Source: Eonycteris spelaea
Lineage: Eukaryota > Chordata > Mammalia > Chiroptera > Pteropodidae
Length of the DNA stretch: 64,000 nt
NCBI GenBank assembly: GCA_003508835.1
Contig: PUFA01000144.1
Coordinates: 4,464,001 to 4,528,000, forward strand
Direction of reading: 5' to 3'
Shown piece after piece: positions 12,731-23,765 of this stretch (position 1 is its first letter; each line of letters opens with the position of its first letter). The notes under the pieces were generated by a model. It did no database searches. It saw only the letters and a list, made by a program, of their open reading frames with translations, and was not told where the DNA came from. A program made the translations under genes and the position numbers.

Positions 12731-12732
<2 letters not shown>

Positions 12733-12795
<63 letters not shown>
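12733..12795. repeat. (AC)31 microsatellite
   Basis: This is an uninterrupted AC-dinucleotide run of 31 units. It lies just after LINE/HAL1-like sequence (about 12500-12730) and is probably highly polymorphic. Confidence 0.98.
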
Positions 12796-12797
<2 letters not shown>

Positions 12798-13729
12798 GCC
12801 TGAATAACTGTGAAGTTTAATACAGGTGTTAAGCAAGGATCCAAAAATCTTATGATATTCTAACATCTTGGCAGGTGTCTATAAGTGACATGGTAGAGAA
12901 CTGAGTAAAATAGCATGTTCACTATCGTAGGGTTGGGGAGGTCATATTTATTATTCAATTATTGACCTTGAAAGGTAAATATAATGAAACATCTCTGCAA
13001 AATATTACAGATGGATGGTAATTAGAGAGCATTAGGATGCTCCCCTACCAAGCTACTTAAGAAACTAAAAGTACCAATAAAAATAATCACTCTAGTACAA
13101 ATCAGGAAAAGAAATGGAAATAATAACAAAGTTGATACACAAACCAACAAACAAACCAATTGATAGCTGGGATAAGTTGTCACAATAACCAGTGGCAGAA
13201 TAAATACAAATAGATTCCATTTATTATTAAAACTAAAGACAGTTTCTCACACTGGGTAAAAAAGTAGATTTCAGCTAAATTTCGTGTATAAGAGACATGT
13301 AACACAAAATGACAGAGAAATTACATGTCACTCGTATAAAGGTATTGGCAATGGTTTACAAGGCAAATAAACAAAACAGAAATAGAAATATAATATGAGA
13401 TGAAGGAGAATTTAAGACAATATTCAATGAAACAGGGATATTTAGTAAGTGTGTGTGAGAGAGAGATTACAAAAATAGGCACATAAGTACACATAAAACT
13501 CATAAACACACCAAACACCACTACATTGAAATACATACAGCAGAAATGAAAGGAAATTAAACACACAATTATTGTAGGAAACATAATCCTTTCTCATCCT
13601 ACTTAAGAATAATGTAATAGTTTTAGAAAAACTACATAGAGATGTGAATAATAAATAATACTTTCTACTTGTGAATAGATATTTTAATATATGTATAAAA
13701 TGAAATATTTCAAGCGTACTAAAAGTCTA

Positions 13730-15780
13730 GAGGATATTACAATGAGCATCCACGTATTGTCAAATTTTGTCATTTTATCAAATTTCTGTAAAAATTTTGT
13801 CTTTTTAAAAGGTGAAACATGACAAATACAAATGAAGCACTTCTTATTCTGCTAGATTCCACTGCCTTCTCGCTCTCTTTAGAAGTAAGTAGTATTATGA
13901 ATCTGTTGTAATTGTGTCCATCAATGTTTTTGTGAATATATGGAAAAATATACCCATAATCTTTATATAATATTGTTTTGCATATTTTAAAACATTTTTA
14001 AATGACGTCAAACTATATTATTACGCTATTGTTTTTTTTCATTCAACATTGTTTTTGAGAGTTCTTCCATTGACAAATGTAGCCCTTGTTCATTATTTTC
14101 TTTCCTGTGATAAGTATTCCATTGTATAACTAAACCACGACTTATTTATCCACTTTCTTGTTGGTGGACATTTCAGTGGTTTTTTACTATCAGCACCATT
14201 TCTTAGATGGTCCATCCTTTTTCCCCACTTTAATTTGTAATGCCACCTTTGTCAAGTACCAAGCTTCCATATGGGCATGGAAAGCATGTTCCCAGGCTTT
14301 CTCTTCTGTTCCACTGATCTATTTGCTTATCTCTGTACCCAAACAAACTGTCCTATACTATTTGGTAGGATGATTTTCTCCCACTACCTTATTCTTGAAA
14401 ACTGTCTTGGCTGTCATTGGCCCTTAACTTATTTATATAATTTTTAATATCAACTAGTCAAGTTCCATGAAAAATCTTGCTAACATTTTGATTGGAATTA
14501 TACTACATATAAATTTTAGCTTGAAGAAAATTGATACCTTCATGAAAGTGAGTATCCCCATCCAAGATGATATAACTCTCCATTTATTACCTCTCTCTCA
14601 ATGTCCTTCAATAAAGTTTTATGAGTTTTCCATAAAAGTCTTGTACATCCTTAGTTTATTTTCAGGTAACTTATAGTTTTAAGTGCTATGGTAAATGCTT
14701 TCTTTTTAAAAAAAAATCCATGTTCTAGATGTTTGTTATAGGTTTATAGGCATAAAACAAATTATTTTGTATACTTGTTTTATGTTCAGAAATCTTTTAA
14801 AATAGTAGTTCCAATAGTTTGCTTGTTCCCATAAATTGATTTTGTTTCTTCCCTTCAAATCCTAACACTAGTTATTTATTTTTTCAGGTCTTACTTGCTT
14901 GTCTCCTAGGAAAATGTTGGATAGAAGCAGTATTATCAGATATTCTTATCCTGTTCCAGACATTAAGAATTTATTTTTTTTGCTCTATCTTTAAGAACGG
15001 TGCTTGCTATAGGGTTGTTGTTTTTTTTTTTTTTGATGGATAACTCTATCAAATTAAGTGTTCTTCTAGATCTCATCTCTTTTTTATTCATTATAAATGG
15101 AGTTATTTTATTTTATTAAATGATTTTTCTGTTATCTACTGAGATTATCATGTTTTTCTTTCAATTTGTTAATGTGATGAACAATATTAATATATTCGCT
15201 AACATTAACATTCTTCGTAAAAATTACTTGATTATGATGTATTTCAATACATTGCTGTATCCAACTTGCTATTATTTCATTTAGACTATTTATATGTAAT
15301 TTCACAGGTGACATTGGCCTATAATTTTTCTTTCTTGTACTTACTTCTTTGGTATTGGTCTCAAAGTACTTCATAAATGAATTGGGAAACATTTCCTCAT
15401 TTTTATTCTCTTTCAGGGGTTTTACCAAGATTTAGTTTGGCTTGTCCTTTGAGTGTACTCATCTCAAAGGTCATGGAGCCTAGTAGTAATTTTTGGTTTG
15501 TTTGTTGGTTCTTTGGTGCATATATTTTAAACAACTGATTTAATTTCTTCCTATTTATAGATCTATTCGAATTCTATATTTCATGTTGCTAGGTAGTTTT
15601 TGGTAAACTATACTTTTCCAGAAATGTGTCCATTTCTTCAGAACAACCCCTGACTGTTCAATGTATTCTGATTTTTTTAACTTTTATTGTAGCTATAGTT
15701 ATTGTACTTTTTATTCCTTATATGTTTTGACATCCTTTTTTCTTGCTCACTGTTGCCAGAAATGTCTATTTAATTAGTCC
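13730..15780 (-). mobile_element. LINE-1 ORF2 region, antisense, decayed
   Basis: The plus strand shows reversed LINE-1 phrases such as CTTATTTATCCACTTTCTTG, GTTCCACTGATCTATTTGCT and TTCAATTTGTTAATGTGATG. On the minus strand 15132-15428 stays open for 98 codons and reads as a piece of the LINE-1 reverse transcriptase, with the recognisable words NYRPMS and NIVHHINKLKEK. It is broken on both sides and not functional. Confidence 0.75.
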
Positions 15781-15789
15781 TTCCATAGA

Positions 15790-16260
15790 AGCTAAGAATT
15801 TATTGTCACAATACATCTCCAACAATATCAAAAAACATATACACAAGATTATCCATTCTTGTGTTATTCATATTGGCAACATACCAGATAAATTAGCTGG
15901 ATAAATACTTAGAAATTAGGTGGATAAATTATGGGACATCTATATAGTATACTACTATGTAGCTATTAAAAAAAGAATAAGGAAGATCTCTATAAACTGA
16001 TATACTGTGATTTCCGGGGTATGTCATTAAGCGAAAAAACATTGTGCAAAAGTTTCCTATAGTACGTTACCTTTTATATAAGAAGGAGAATTATATTTAC
16101 ATTTGTTTATTTTTACAAAAGAAATAGGAAGAATAAAATTATTTATTTACAGAAGATGGGTAGGAAGACGGTAGAAGGGATAGAGAGGGGAACAGAACTT
16201 TCATTATGTCTTTTTAGATAACTTTGACTTGAATTATGTTGATACTTGATACATTTCCCC
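15790..16260 (+). mobile_element. LINE-1 3' UTR fragment, sense
   Basis: The words TATATAGTATACTACTATGT and AGCTATTAAAAAAAGAATAA followed by a weight-of-A region match the 'TAxxATGGAATACTATGCAGC' segment of old LINE-1 3' ends. Confidence 0.5.
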
Positions 16261-16689
16261 AAATAAATTAATAACAATGTGGTAACAACTGAAATTGCAA
16301 GACAACAGAAACAAATGAACCTAACTGTATATCAAATAAAAACATAAACAGGGAGAAGAAAAAAAATCAATTCAAACAACTTTTGAACATGGTTCTCTGT
16401 ATACTCTTAGTAGGATATATTCAATGGACAAGAAGAACTTCAAAGAAATCGTGGGCTTTACTTAATGCCTTTTTGGGGGAGTGATGTTGATGTGGCAATT
16501 CTGAAACTCTTTTATTTATATGTATAAGATTTAGTAAGTGAAAAAATATGCTGTTGTTGGATTCTCATTTAGGGAGAAGGGAGATATAAATATGAAATGG
16601 AAGAAGGGGAAGAACTCTGAGCTGCTGGATTGGAATTAGAGGTATTAGTATAAATTCATGATTTTTAAAAAGTTGTATCTCCTAGCTTT

Positions 16690-16970
16690 CTCTGCTAAGA
16701 TAGCCCAGCAACAATGACACTTTGACCATAACAATATGCACAAGACTCCAGATTTTGGTTTCTAAATGCCATTCCACTCTGAAAGGAACCACGGATCTTT
16801 GGAGAAATGGATGATTCCTGGACTGGGGCAGAGAAACTCCAAGATGAATCTAGAACATCTACATACTGTGTCAGAAAAGTATTGAAATACTTAAAGAATA
16901 AGAAGGACATACCAAATGGACAGAGAAACTGCTTTAAAGGGTTCCTATTGGTCAAATTTGGCATAACTTG
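16690..16970 (+). mobile_element. Old LINE-1 3' segment, sense (related to 48055-48200)
   Basis: The block containing CTGGACTGGGGCAGAGAAAC and then GTGTCAGAAAAGTATTGAAA aligns by eye with 48055-48200, which has CAGGGCTGGGGCAGGGAAGG and TGTGCCAGAAAGTAATGAAG. The two are copies of one dispersed family of the L1M type. Confidence 0.5.
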
Positions 16971-17481
16971 TATATAAAAATGAATAATAAAAGTAAATTA
17001 TTACTCACTGAATACAAAAAATACACAAGACCATACTGATAGTTTTAAAAAATATTAAAGGGAGAGGAAGAAGGAAAGTCTCTTATTTATAGGAGGATGC
17101 CAAATAATAAACATAGAAGGAATGATATATATGAAATATACATAAGAAACTTTGAGACTAGGCAAATATCTTGTTCCCAATCAACTTTTACCCAGTGGTC
17201 CTTAATGTTTGTTCGCTCATACTTGTCTGTTTCCCATTTTAGACTAATATTTTTAAAAGCTACAATAAACATTTGCATATAGATCACTGTGTGTATTCAT
17301 TCTCTTAAAAGTAAATATCTAAAATCTGACTGCTGGCTCACATTGTACGTGTATGTTTAACTTTATAAGATATTGCAATACTATTTTATACATACTCCTG
17401 CCCTAGGGTTCTAGGATCACACACTGCATTTAGTTCTCATCTCTTTAGCCTTCTAGGCATAATTTAAGATAAAGCGAGAAT

Positions 17482-17540
17482 ATGTGTGTGTTGTGTGTGT
17501 GTACATATGTATATACACACACACATACACGCACACACAT
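17482..17540. repeat. TG/CA low-complexity palindromic microsatellite
   Basis: A TGTG run passes through ACATATGTATATACA into a CACA run, so the two halves are mutually complementary. Confidence 0.85.
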
Positions 17541-17569
17541 ACTCATGTTCTACAATCATGTTCAAAAGC

Positions 17570-18030
17570 ATGATTTATTGTGAACTCCAAACTGAAAACA
17601 ACCCAAATGTTCACCAACAGTAGGATGGATAAAGGAATTTTAGTGTCGTTATAACAATGGAATACTATGCAGCAATAAAAAACAAGTTAGTAGCACATGT
17701 AACAATATGGATGCGTCTCACAAACAATTTTGAATGAAAGAAGCCAAAAGGCCAAAAAAAAAAAAAAAAAGAACACACTAATGATTCCATTTATATAAAG
17801 TTCAATTACAGGCAAATGAGAATATAGTGAAAGAATTCAGAAAAGTGGTTCCCTGGGAGTGGTGACTGAGATGGGTCCATGAGAGGTTTCTGGATGCTGA
17901 TGATGCTCTAAATCTTTATCTAAGTGATGTTTATTTGGATGAGCTCACTTTGTAAAAACCTATCAAGCTGTACATTTATGATGAATGTACCTCACTGTAT
18001 ATTCGTTTTACTCCAATACAAAAAAATTTA
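17570..18030 (+). mobile_element. LINE-1 3' UTR, sense
   Basis: The words AACAACCCAAATGTTCACCA, CAATGGAATACTATGCAGCA and GTGGTTCCCTGGGAGTGGTG appear in the usual order. A 20-base A run interrupts at about 17754. The tail reads TTTTACTCCAATACAAAAAA. Confidence 0.65.
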
Positions 18031-18448
18031 AGCATAAACGTAACCCTGATTCCAAAACTGAGCAAAAAAAAAAAAAAATGCTTTTGGAACTAATTTTAAA
18101 CCTCAGTTTTCAGAAATCACTCGTACTTTCTGACTTCTCAAGATTTTGGGGAAAACTTCCCTGTAATCAAACCAATTTGTCTTAATGACGATAGTTGGGA
18201 TGGAAAGTGTACAGGGAAAAAGGCACTGGAGGTTCTGTGTTGGGTGACACTGGCACCCTTCTATGAAAAGAAGTTTGACAGTACACATCAAGAGAATTAA
18301 AAAGAAATATATACTATTTTATCCAGTAATTTCCTTCCAGGGATTTATCCTAAATCAACAACTCAGTAAAATATATATGAACAATGTTATAAAGTTATAC
18401 ATTAAAAAATTTTTTTCGAGAAGAAAATCCTTTGAAGGTAATACTTAC

Positions 18449-18474
18449 AATTGGCGTCCCAAAAGGAATGTAAC
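18449..18474 (-). CDS. SFXN5: SFXN5 exon 6 (26-nt microexon, residues 111-119)
   Basis: This exon completes Gly111 begun in exon 5 and encodes YIPFGTPI, the family-conserved entry into the first hydrophobic segment. Acceptor CTCACAG and donor ATT|GTAAGT are strong. At 26 nt it is not a multiple of three, so skipping would shift the frame. A LINE-derived stretch ends only about 30-60 bp upstream on the plus-strand side. Confidence 0.95.
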
Positions 18475-20415
18475 CTGTGAGAGGAGAGAGCAAAGAGTTA
18501 GGTCTTGAAATCCCATCCACCTCTCAGGTAAGAGACCATAGAGACTTCGAGCTTGGTGTTGACAGTGGCTCCGATGAAGGGGCTCAGGTCAGTTAGGCAA
18601 GAGGCACCTCCAGCCTCCAGACCTTTTCCCAGCTCAGCCCTCCTCAAGGCAGAGGGATCCCCTGGGGTCCCCAGCCTCCCTCCCTGTTCCCTTTAACCAG
18701 ACAGTTCTCACTCCCCTCCAAAGCCCAGATGCCCATTCACTGAAGGCAGGGCTGCCCACTGCTGGGGCACCGCCACTCTACATTTAGGGGTCCTCTCATG
18801 ATTTCCTCCATGAGGCACAATGCCCCTGCCCACACTCACAATACACTACATTGTCTTCAAAGGCCCTGAATGTCCTCCTTCTTCCCTCAGCTTTTCTTAC
18901 CTCCCCAGCATCATGACCATTACTGGAAAGAAAATTCCCTCTGCACTTGAGATTGTGTGCCTTTAAGTGCCAGAGCTTTTAGCACCCTGGCTAGACATCC
19001 TCAGCAGAGCTGAGCCAGAGCTGAGCAGAGCTGGCGTGAAGTGCAGCCCAGCCCTGGGCACCATTTCCTCACTGCTCATGGCCCCTACACTATGGGACTC
19101 TCCCTCTGCCATCCCCACTACTGTCATTGGGCAGCCTCCTGTCTCCAAACTCTAACGTATGGCAACTGCAAACCATGCTTATCTGAGGTTCGCGTCCGAG
19201 GGTGTGTAATTGTACATGCCCATGAGCCATCACTCTTCTCCTCATCCTATGGAGAGAGGTCCAAAGTTTGGAGAATTACAAGGGAAGCCAGGCTCAGGGC
19301 AAGAGCCTGCTATTGCCTGTCAGGGACTGGGGAGCACCCACAGTCATGGCTACACGATGCTGGGAGCCTTCACTGCCTTGGAGCTCCTCATGGTAAAGCA
19401 AGGGGTTGCTGGGCACTAATTGCCCAGTTTGCACAAAGATGTCATACGGTTATTTATTCTCTCACCTCTATGAGATCAGCTTCTCTGGCTGTGGGGACCT
19501 TGGCTCACCTACCCAACTGAGAACACTCACTGGTACAAACCCTTTCTCCAGCTGCCTGAGGACTTCTCAAGGTAGCAGTCAGGAGTCCTCTTACCTGCCT
19601 TGTAACGTGGGGGTAGTCCACCCCATTGCACTGAGAAATGGCATAGAGGAGGCATCAGCACAGGTGTGCATCTGACCTCTGCTATATGACTCTAGGCAAG
19701 GCCTGTGGTCCCTCAGGATAACCACGCCAGCCCGGCCAGTGTGTGTACAAGTGCTTTCTAAGCCATTAAGCTCATATGTACAGAACTGTCCCGCTAGTGA
19801 TCACAGGGTGGGGTTTTCCTTGGGCAGGGATCTTACACCCACTCTCTCACTCTCCCCTCTGCCCACTGGTCTCCACAGAATAAGACTTTACCATCCCCAT
19901 GTGCCCAGTAGGGCAAAGGCAAGGCAGACAATCTGAAGAGCAGGTTATAGCAGGATCTAAGACAAGGGAGTTACTCTGGGGATTAACTGCCTGAAAGGGC
20001 TGAGCAGGGAGCAGGGCCTGGAAAGAAAGCACAAAGTGCACAGGTGGGGGAGGAGTGACTCCCAGAAGGCAGGGCTTGCCCATAGCAACTGTAACCTCTG
20101 AGGCAGCTACTAAGTGAATGGTGTGAACCTGGGGGCGGGAGCACAGGCAGTGACCTGCAGAGGCCTCCACTCCACCCTAGTGGCTCAGGCAGAAAAGGCA
20201 GACACACATCATCATCATCGTCTAAAAGCTCCACAGGTGATTCTGAGGCCTGGCCAGACTGTCCAGTTGAGCCAAGGTGAACATGCAGATGCAAGTGTGG
20301 CCATGTGTGTAACAGGCTCCATCCCCTCCTCGGGCAGCACATCTGGACCTTCCAGGAGCTGTGACCATAGTGATTGGCTCAAGTTGGGCAGAAGCAGAAG
20401 GTCCCAGGGGCTTAC
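18475..20415 (-). other. SFXN5: SFXN5 intron 5, no recognised element
   Basis: This 1,941-bp intron has donor GTAAGC. It is mostly unique, moderately GC-rich sequence, in contrast to the AT-rich LINE block on the other side of exon 6. I recognise no repeat or regulatory element in it. Confidence 0.75.
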
Positions 20416-20470
20416 CTGACATTCTAAATGGCATGAAGATCTTCTCATTGGTGTCCGGATGTAGAATAGC
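20416..20470 (-). CDS. SFXN5: SFXN5 exon 5 (residues 93-110 plus first base of 111)
   Basis: This 55-nt exon encodes AILHPDTNEKIFMPFRMS and the first base of Gly111. It carries the sideroflexin signature H-P-D-T-x-E-K, which is diagnostic of the family. Acceptor GCCAG and donor TCAG|GTAAGC are canonical. It is separated from exon 4 by a short 558-bp intron. Confidence 0.98.
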
Positions 20471-21028
20471 CTGGCAAGAGCCGGGAACAGAGCAGAGGGT
20501 GATGGTAGGAGAGGGAGGGGGGACATAGGGAGGGGAGAGAGAGAGAAGCAGAAGAGAGAGCTCCCCAGGATGACTCAGATGACCAGTGGCTGTATCTGGC
20601 CTCTGGCTAGTCAGTCCTTTCCTACCATTCAGGGCAGAAGACAACCAAAACATGGTCCCCAAACAGCACTTATCCTCTGACTAATGCTCAAACTGAAAGC
20701 AGGGAGGGAGGGGCTGTGTCTACCTGTGTCTACCTTGCAGGCCCTCTGAACCCCACACCTGGCACACAGTAGGCATGCCACAAGGATTGCATGGAAGGAG
20801 CTGTAGGGAAGGAGCTCAGGGGTCCCAGGGAAAGAAGAGCTGTCCCGAGCTCTAGTATTCAGAAACTCAGGCCCTGGGTGCTGAGGAAGAAGGAATGGGA
20901 GGGGCAGCCAGAGACAAAGGGGAAAGGAGAGGCTGGGCGCAGAGCGGCCAAGGATCACCCGGGACAGGGCAGGACAGGGTCCAGGAGAACACGAAGGAGG
21001 GAAAGAAAAGAAGACCAAATTGGATTAC
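20471..21028 (-). other. SFXN5: SFXN5 intron 4 (558 bp)
   Basis: This short intron has donor GTAATC and acceptor GCCAG. It is GC-rich with purine-rich GGAGAGA stretches near 20505-20560. Nothing else is recognised. Confidence 0.8.
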
Positions 21029-21055
21029 CTGCTTGATTTTCTGTGCACTCCAGAG
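21029..21055 (-). CDS. SFXN5: SFXN5 exon 4 (27-nt microexon, residues 84-92)
   Basis: This in-frame microexon encodes LWSAQKIKQ, matching the mammalian sideroflexin-5 segment before the HPDT signature. Acceptor CTTCCAG and donor CAG|GTAATC are canonical. The 3' splice-site region on the coding strand is TTTTATTTTATTT followed by TCTCTTTCTCTTCC, so a pentanucleotide microsatellite sits about 30 bp upstream. Skipping would delete nine residues without a frameshift. Confidence 0.96.
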
Positions 21056-21083
21056 CTGGAAGGAAGAGAAAGAGAAAACAATG

Positions 21084-21163
21084 AAAAAAAATAAATAAAA
21101 TAAAATAAAATAAAAATAAAATAAAATAAATAAAATAAAATAAAATAAATAAAATAAAATAAA
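21084..21163. repeat. (AAAAT)n microsatellite next to exon 4
   Basis: The plus strand has mixed AAAAT and AAAT units over about 80 bp, which read TTTTA on the SFXN5 coding strand. The proximal end lies about 29 bp from the exon 4 acceptor, within normal branch-point distance. Confidence 0.9.
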
Positions 21164-21334
21164 GCATACATCAATTTAAGGTCTCAAAGCCACATTTTCT
21201 AACCTAGAGATCCAGCTCCAAAAAGCATAAGAGGCTCAGGCTGTCTGGTTACCCCAGGTCTGGCAGCTACTCTGGAGGTATGCCATCAGGGACAGCCCAG
21301 GACAGCAGAGCTGGGGGATCTCATGCAGGTCATT

Positions 21335-21460
21335 TAAACCAAAGGTTCTCAACTCTGGCTGCTGTGACATTACTCGAAGAATTCTTCGAGCATTTTTCTA
21401 AAGCTACCTAGTTGATTCTAAGGTACAGCCGACTAAGAAGCCCTGATTTAAATGAAGATC
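21335..21460 (-). mobile_element. MER5-type hAT element fragment
   Basis: It starts AACCAAAGGTTCTCAACTCT and ends AAGAAGCCCTGATTTAAA, the ends expected of an antisense MER5-like copy. The centre has been replaced by or diverged to an 18-bp palindrome at 21373-21390. Confidence 0.45.
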
Positions 21461-21489
21461 CTTCAACTGTCTCCCAGAATCAGTAGAAT

Positions 21490-21690
21490 CACTAGAGACA
21501 GCATAACATGATTTTTTTCAGAGCTGCCTGGATTCCTGGTTTTCTCCCTTCCGCCTCTGACCCTCAATTTCTTCATTTTTAGTATGGGATAATAGCTGTG
21601 CCTCTAAAGTTGTTGAGGTAGATGAAAGGCGCCTGGAGCAGTGTGGGCACATAGTAAGTGCTTTATCACTGGTTGCTGTTGTAGATATTA
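21490..21690 (+). repeat. MIR SINE, sense
   Basis: The landmarks CCCTCAATTTCTTCATTTTT, AGTATGGGATAATAGCTGTG, TTGTTGAGGTAGATGAAAGG and GTGGGCACATAGTAAGTGCT follow MIR order. Confidence 0.6.
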
Positions 21691-22889
21691 TTATTCCTAT
21701 AGTTGTTATTATAAGTAGGTTGTAGGGAGGAGAAAGTTGCTTTCAAACGAGTGGCAAAATTGTCTTCTTCTAGCACAGTGTGGGGGACAGGCTGGAGAAA
21801 CAGAACAGTCTGTCGATTCCTTCAAATGATACATAAGTACTGTATTTCATTGAATCTTAAAGCATCATTCATCTCAAGACTCACTGTTATGTGCCACTAA
21901 GAAAGAAAACGATGACATAATGCCAAGACCAGCATCAATAAAAAGACTCATCCCACTTAAGAAATGTTAAAATATGATAAAATAGGCCTTTTAAAATTAA
22001 AAAAAAAAACCCACGGTAGATAAAAATTTACATTACGGGCAAACCAGAAGCCAGTGCATTTTTAATAGAGCAAGAAGGATAGGAGGTGAGAGGGAAGATG
22101 TGGCCAGGAGTTGATGTTTAAAGTTTTATAATAGAAAAGTTCAGTTATGCTTCATTTAAGTGGCGATGTATTGTCTGGAATGTAAATTAGGCTACAGAAG
22201 GCTACTGGGTAGCGAAAATAGAAGTTATAAAATTGATATATTAAAGTTTATGCATTTTACTCACAGCAGAGTCCCCCAAGCCTTAATTCACAGTCTAATT
22301 ATTCTTATTTTAGATACATTTCAAACATATTTGATTGTCTGCTATTCCAGGAAGGTTGGAAGCAGTAGATTTAAAAATAATAATAATTGGGGAACAGAAG
22401 GGACTAAAGAAAGAAAAACCAAATGCAGAATCATTTGGAGATAAGTGAGCATATAGCAAAGACACACACACACAAAATGTTAAAAGGCTGACCCTTCTTT
22501 GCGCAGAAAGTATCTTCCTGAAGTGCATCCCCCAAATCCCAGCACTGTCTTAGGTGCGTGTGACCCCAGGACTGTGCACAGACTTGTGATACTTCACTCT
22601 CTTCACCCCAAATCAGAACCTCCTATTTCTGGAGGGTGAATCCCTCACGCTGGGGATTCCCAGTTCAGCTCCTCAGAGGCAGAGGCTAGCCTTTCCACAC
22701 TGTTCCCTAGCATTTCCCACAGCACCAGGCACACAGCAAATCTAAAGTTATTCTAAAATTAAAGTTTTTGTTTTAAAAAAACTTAAGATTTCTTCATACA
22801 ATTCTTTTAAAAAATTCCCCATGGTTCTGATGAACAGCTTGGGCAGAAAATACGGGTCTAAGACATTGAAGGACAGTGTAAAAAGCAGG

Positions 22890-23010
22890 TGTTAGAACCA
22901 GGCAGGTCTATGTTCAAAGCACTTGCTGGTGGTGTGGCCCTGGGCAAATTACAATGCCTCTGTGCCTCAGTTTTTCCATCAGTAAAACTGGCTGTTAAAA
23001 GGGTGGGGCA
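22890..23010 (+). repeat. MIR SINE, sense
   Basis: GTGTGGCCCTGGGCAAATTA is followed by CCTCTGTGCCTCAGTTTTTC and CATCAGTAAAACTGG, the MIR core in order. Confidence 0.7.
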
Positions 23011-23014
23011 GAGA

Positions 23015-23395
23015 CTACGCTTGGTGCTCCCCAGCAGCTTGCTTTCCCTTTGGGCATACAGCTAAGCCTACACTTCCCAGCCTCCCCCACAGTCAGGCCG
23101 GCTGCTCACGTGACTAGGTCTCACGTGACTAGGTGTTGGCTAATGGACTGTGGGAGGAAATGATGGTTGCTACTTCCAGGCGTGGCCCCAAAGCCTTCCA
23201 CAGAGAATCTAGTGGAGGACAGTGAGGCCCTAGGAGACAGTAAAGCTGTGAAGTGGAAGCAACCTGGTCCCTCGACAATAGCATGTGCCAAGTCCTTGAG
23301 CTGCAGTGGACTCTGACCTGAGTGAGAAATACACCTGACTGTAGAAGTCCCTGAAATCTGGGGGTTGTAAGCACTTAGCTTACCCTGACTAATAC
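23015..23395 (+). mobile_element. LTR-like element
   Basis: The right end reads CTGAAATCTGGGGGTTGTAA and GCTTACCCTGACTAATACAG, like the 'GGGGTTGTTTGTTA..CCTGACTAATAC' end of ERV-class LTRs. The left limit is vague. It contains the tandem CACGTG unit at 23105-23134. Confidence 0.4.
23105..23134. promoter_or_regulatory. Tandem pair of E-box/CLEAR-like sites
   Basis: The 15-mer CTCACGTGACTAGGT occurs twice head to tail with no mismatch. Each copy contains TCACGTGAC (23106-23114 and 23121-23129), the core bound by USF and MiT/TFE factors. The duplication is seen; binding is only inferred. Confidence 0.5.
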
Positions 23396-23664
23396 AGAAG
23401 TTTAAATGAGATATGTATATCTAAAATGCTCGGCCCATAGAACACGCTCCATACATGCCTAAAATAGAGAGACAGCCATTCAAATAAGCAATATTTGAAG
23501 CATGTAATTATTATTATTTTCTTTTTTTATCTTTTTTTATGGTTAGACATCTATATAGTTCATAAAATGATCCCCCCAATTGCTCCCCCCTCCCCTGACC
23601 CTCCTCCACCTAGCCAGCGTATTAATGCTAATGTGATTATTTTTAAAAGTAACTTCCCCCCTAT

Positions 23665-23765
23665 TGCCTTATTCCTGCAGCATCCCTGTGAGGTGGGTAG
23701 ATTATCTTCAGACAAGGTAACTCATCTCAGAGAGACTAAGTGAGTCAGCCAGGGTCCCAGGGGCC
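23665..23765 (-). repeat. MIR SINE, antisense fragment
   Basis: GCATCCCTGTGAGGTGGGTA, then a shortened 'ACAGA..GAGAAACTGAG'-like stretch and GTCAGCCAGGGTCCCAG, match an inverted MIR. Confidence 0.5.

Larger units (their letters stand above)
2451..18448 (-). other. SFXN5: SFXN5 intron 6 (16 kb)
   Basis: Donor GTAAGT lies after exon 6 and acceptor CATAG before exon 7. The low-coordinate part (2.5-10.4 kb) has mixed composition with MIR, L2 and LTR pieces. From about 10.5 kb up to exon 6 it turns strongly AT-rich and is mostly old LINE-1 sequence in both orientations plus an (AC)31 microsatellite. Between the listed repeats (for example 3.2-4.8, 5.1-6.1, 7.2-7.9 and 8.1-10.4 kb) I recognise nothing. 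Confidence 0.85.

Noticed and set aside
12623..12820. 65-codon frame with a His-Thr repeat
   Set aside because: It is translation of the (AC)31 microsatellite.
21373..21390. Heat-shock element within the palindrome
   Set aside because: GAA and TTC units are not spaced by two bases as nGAAnnTTCn requires.
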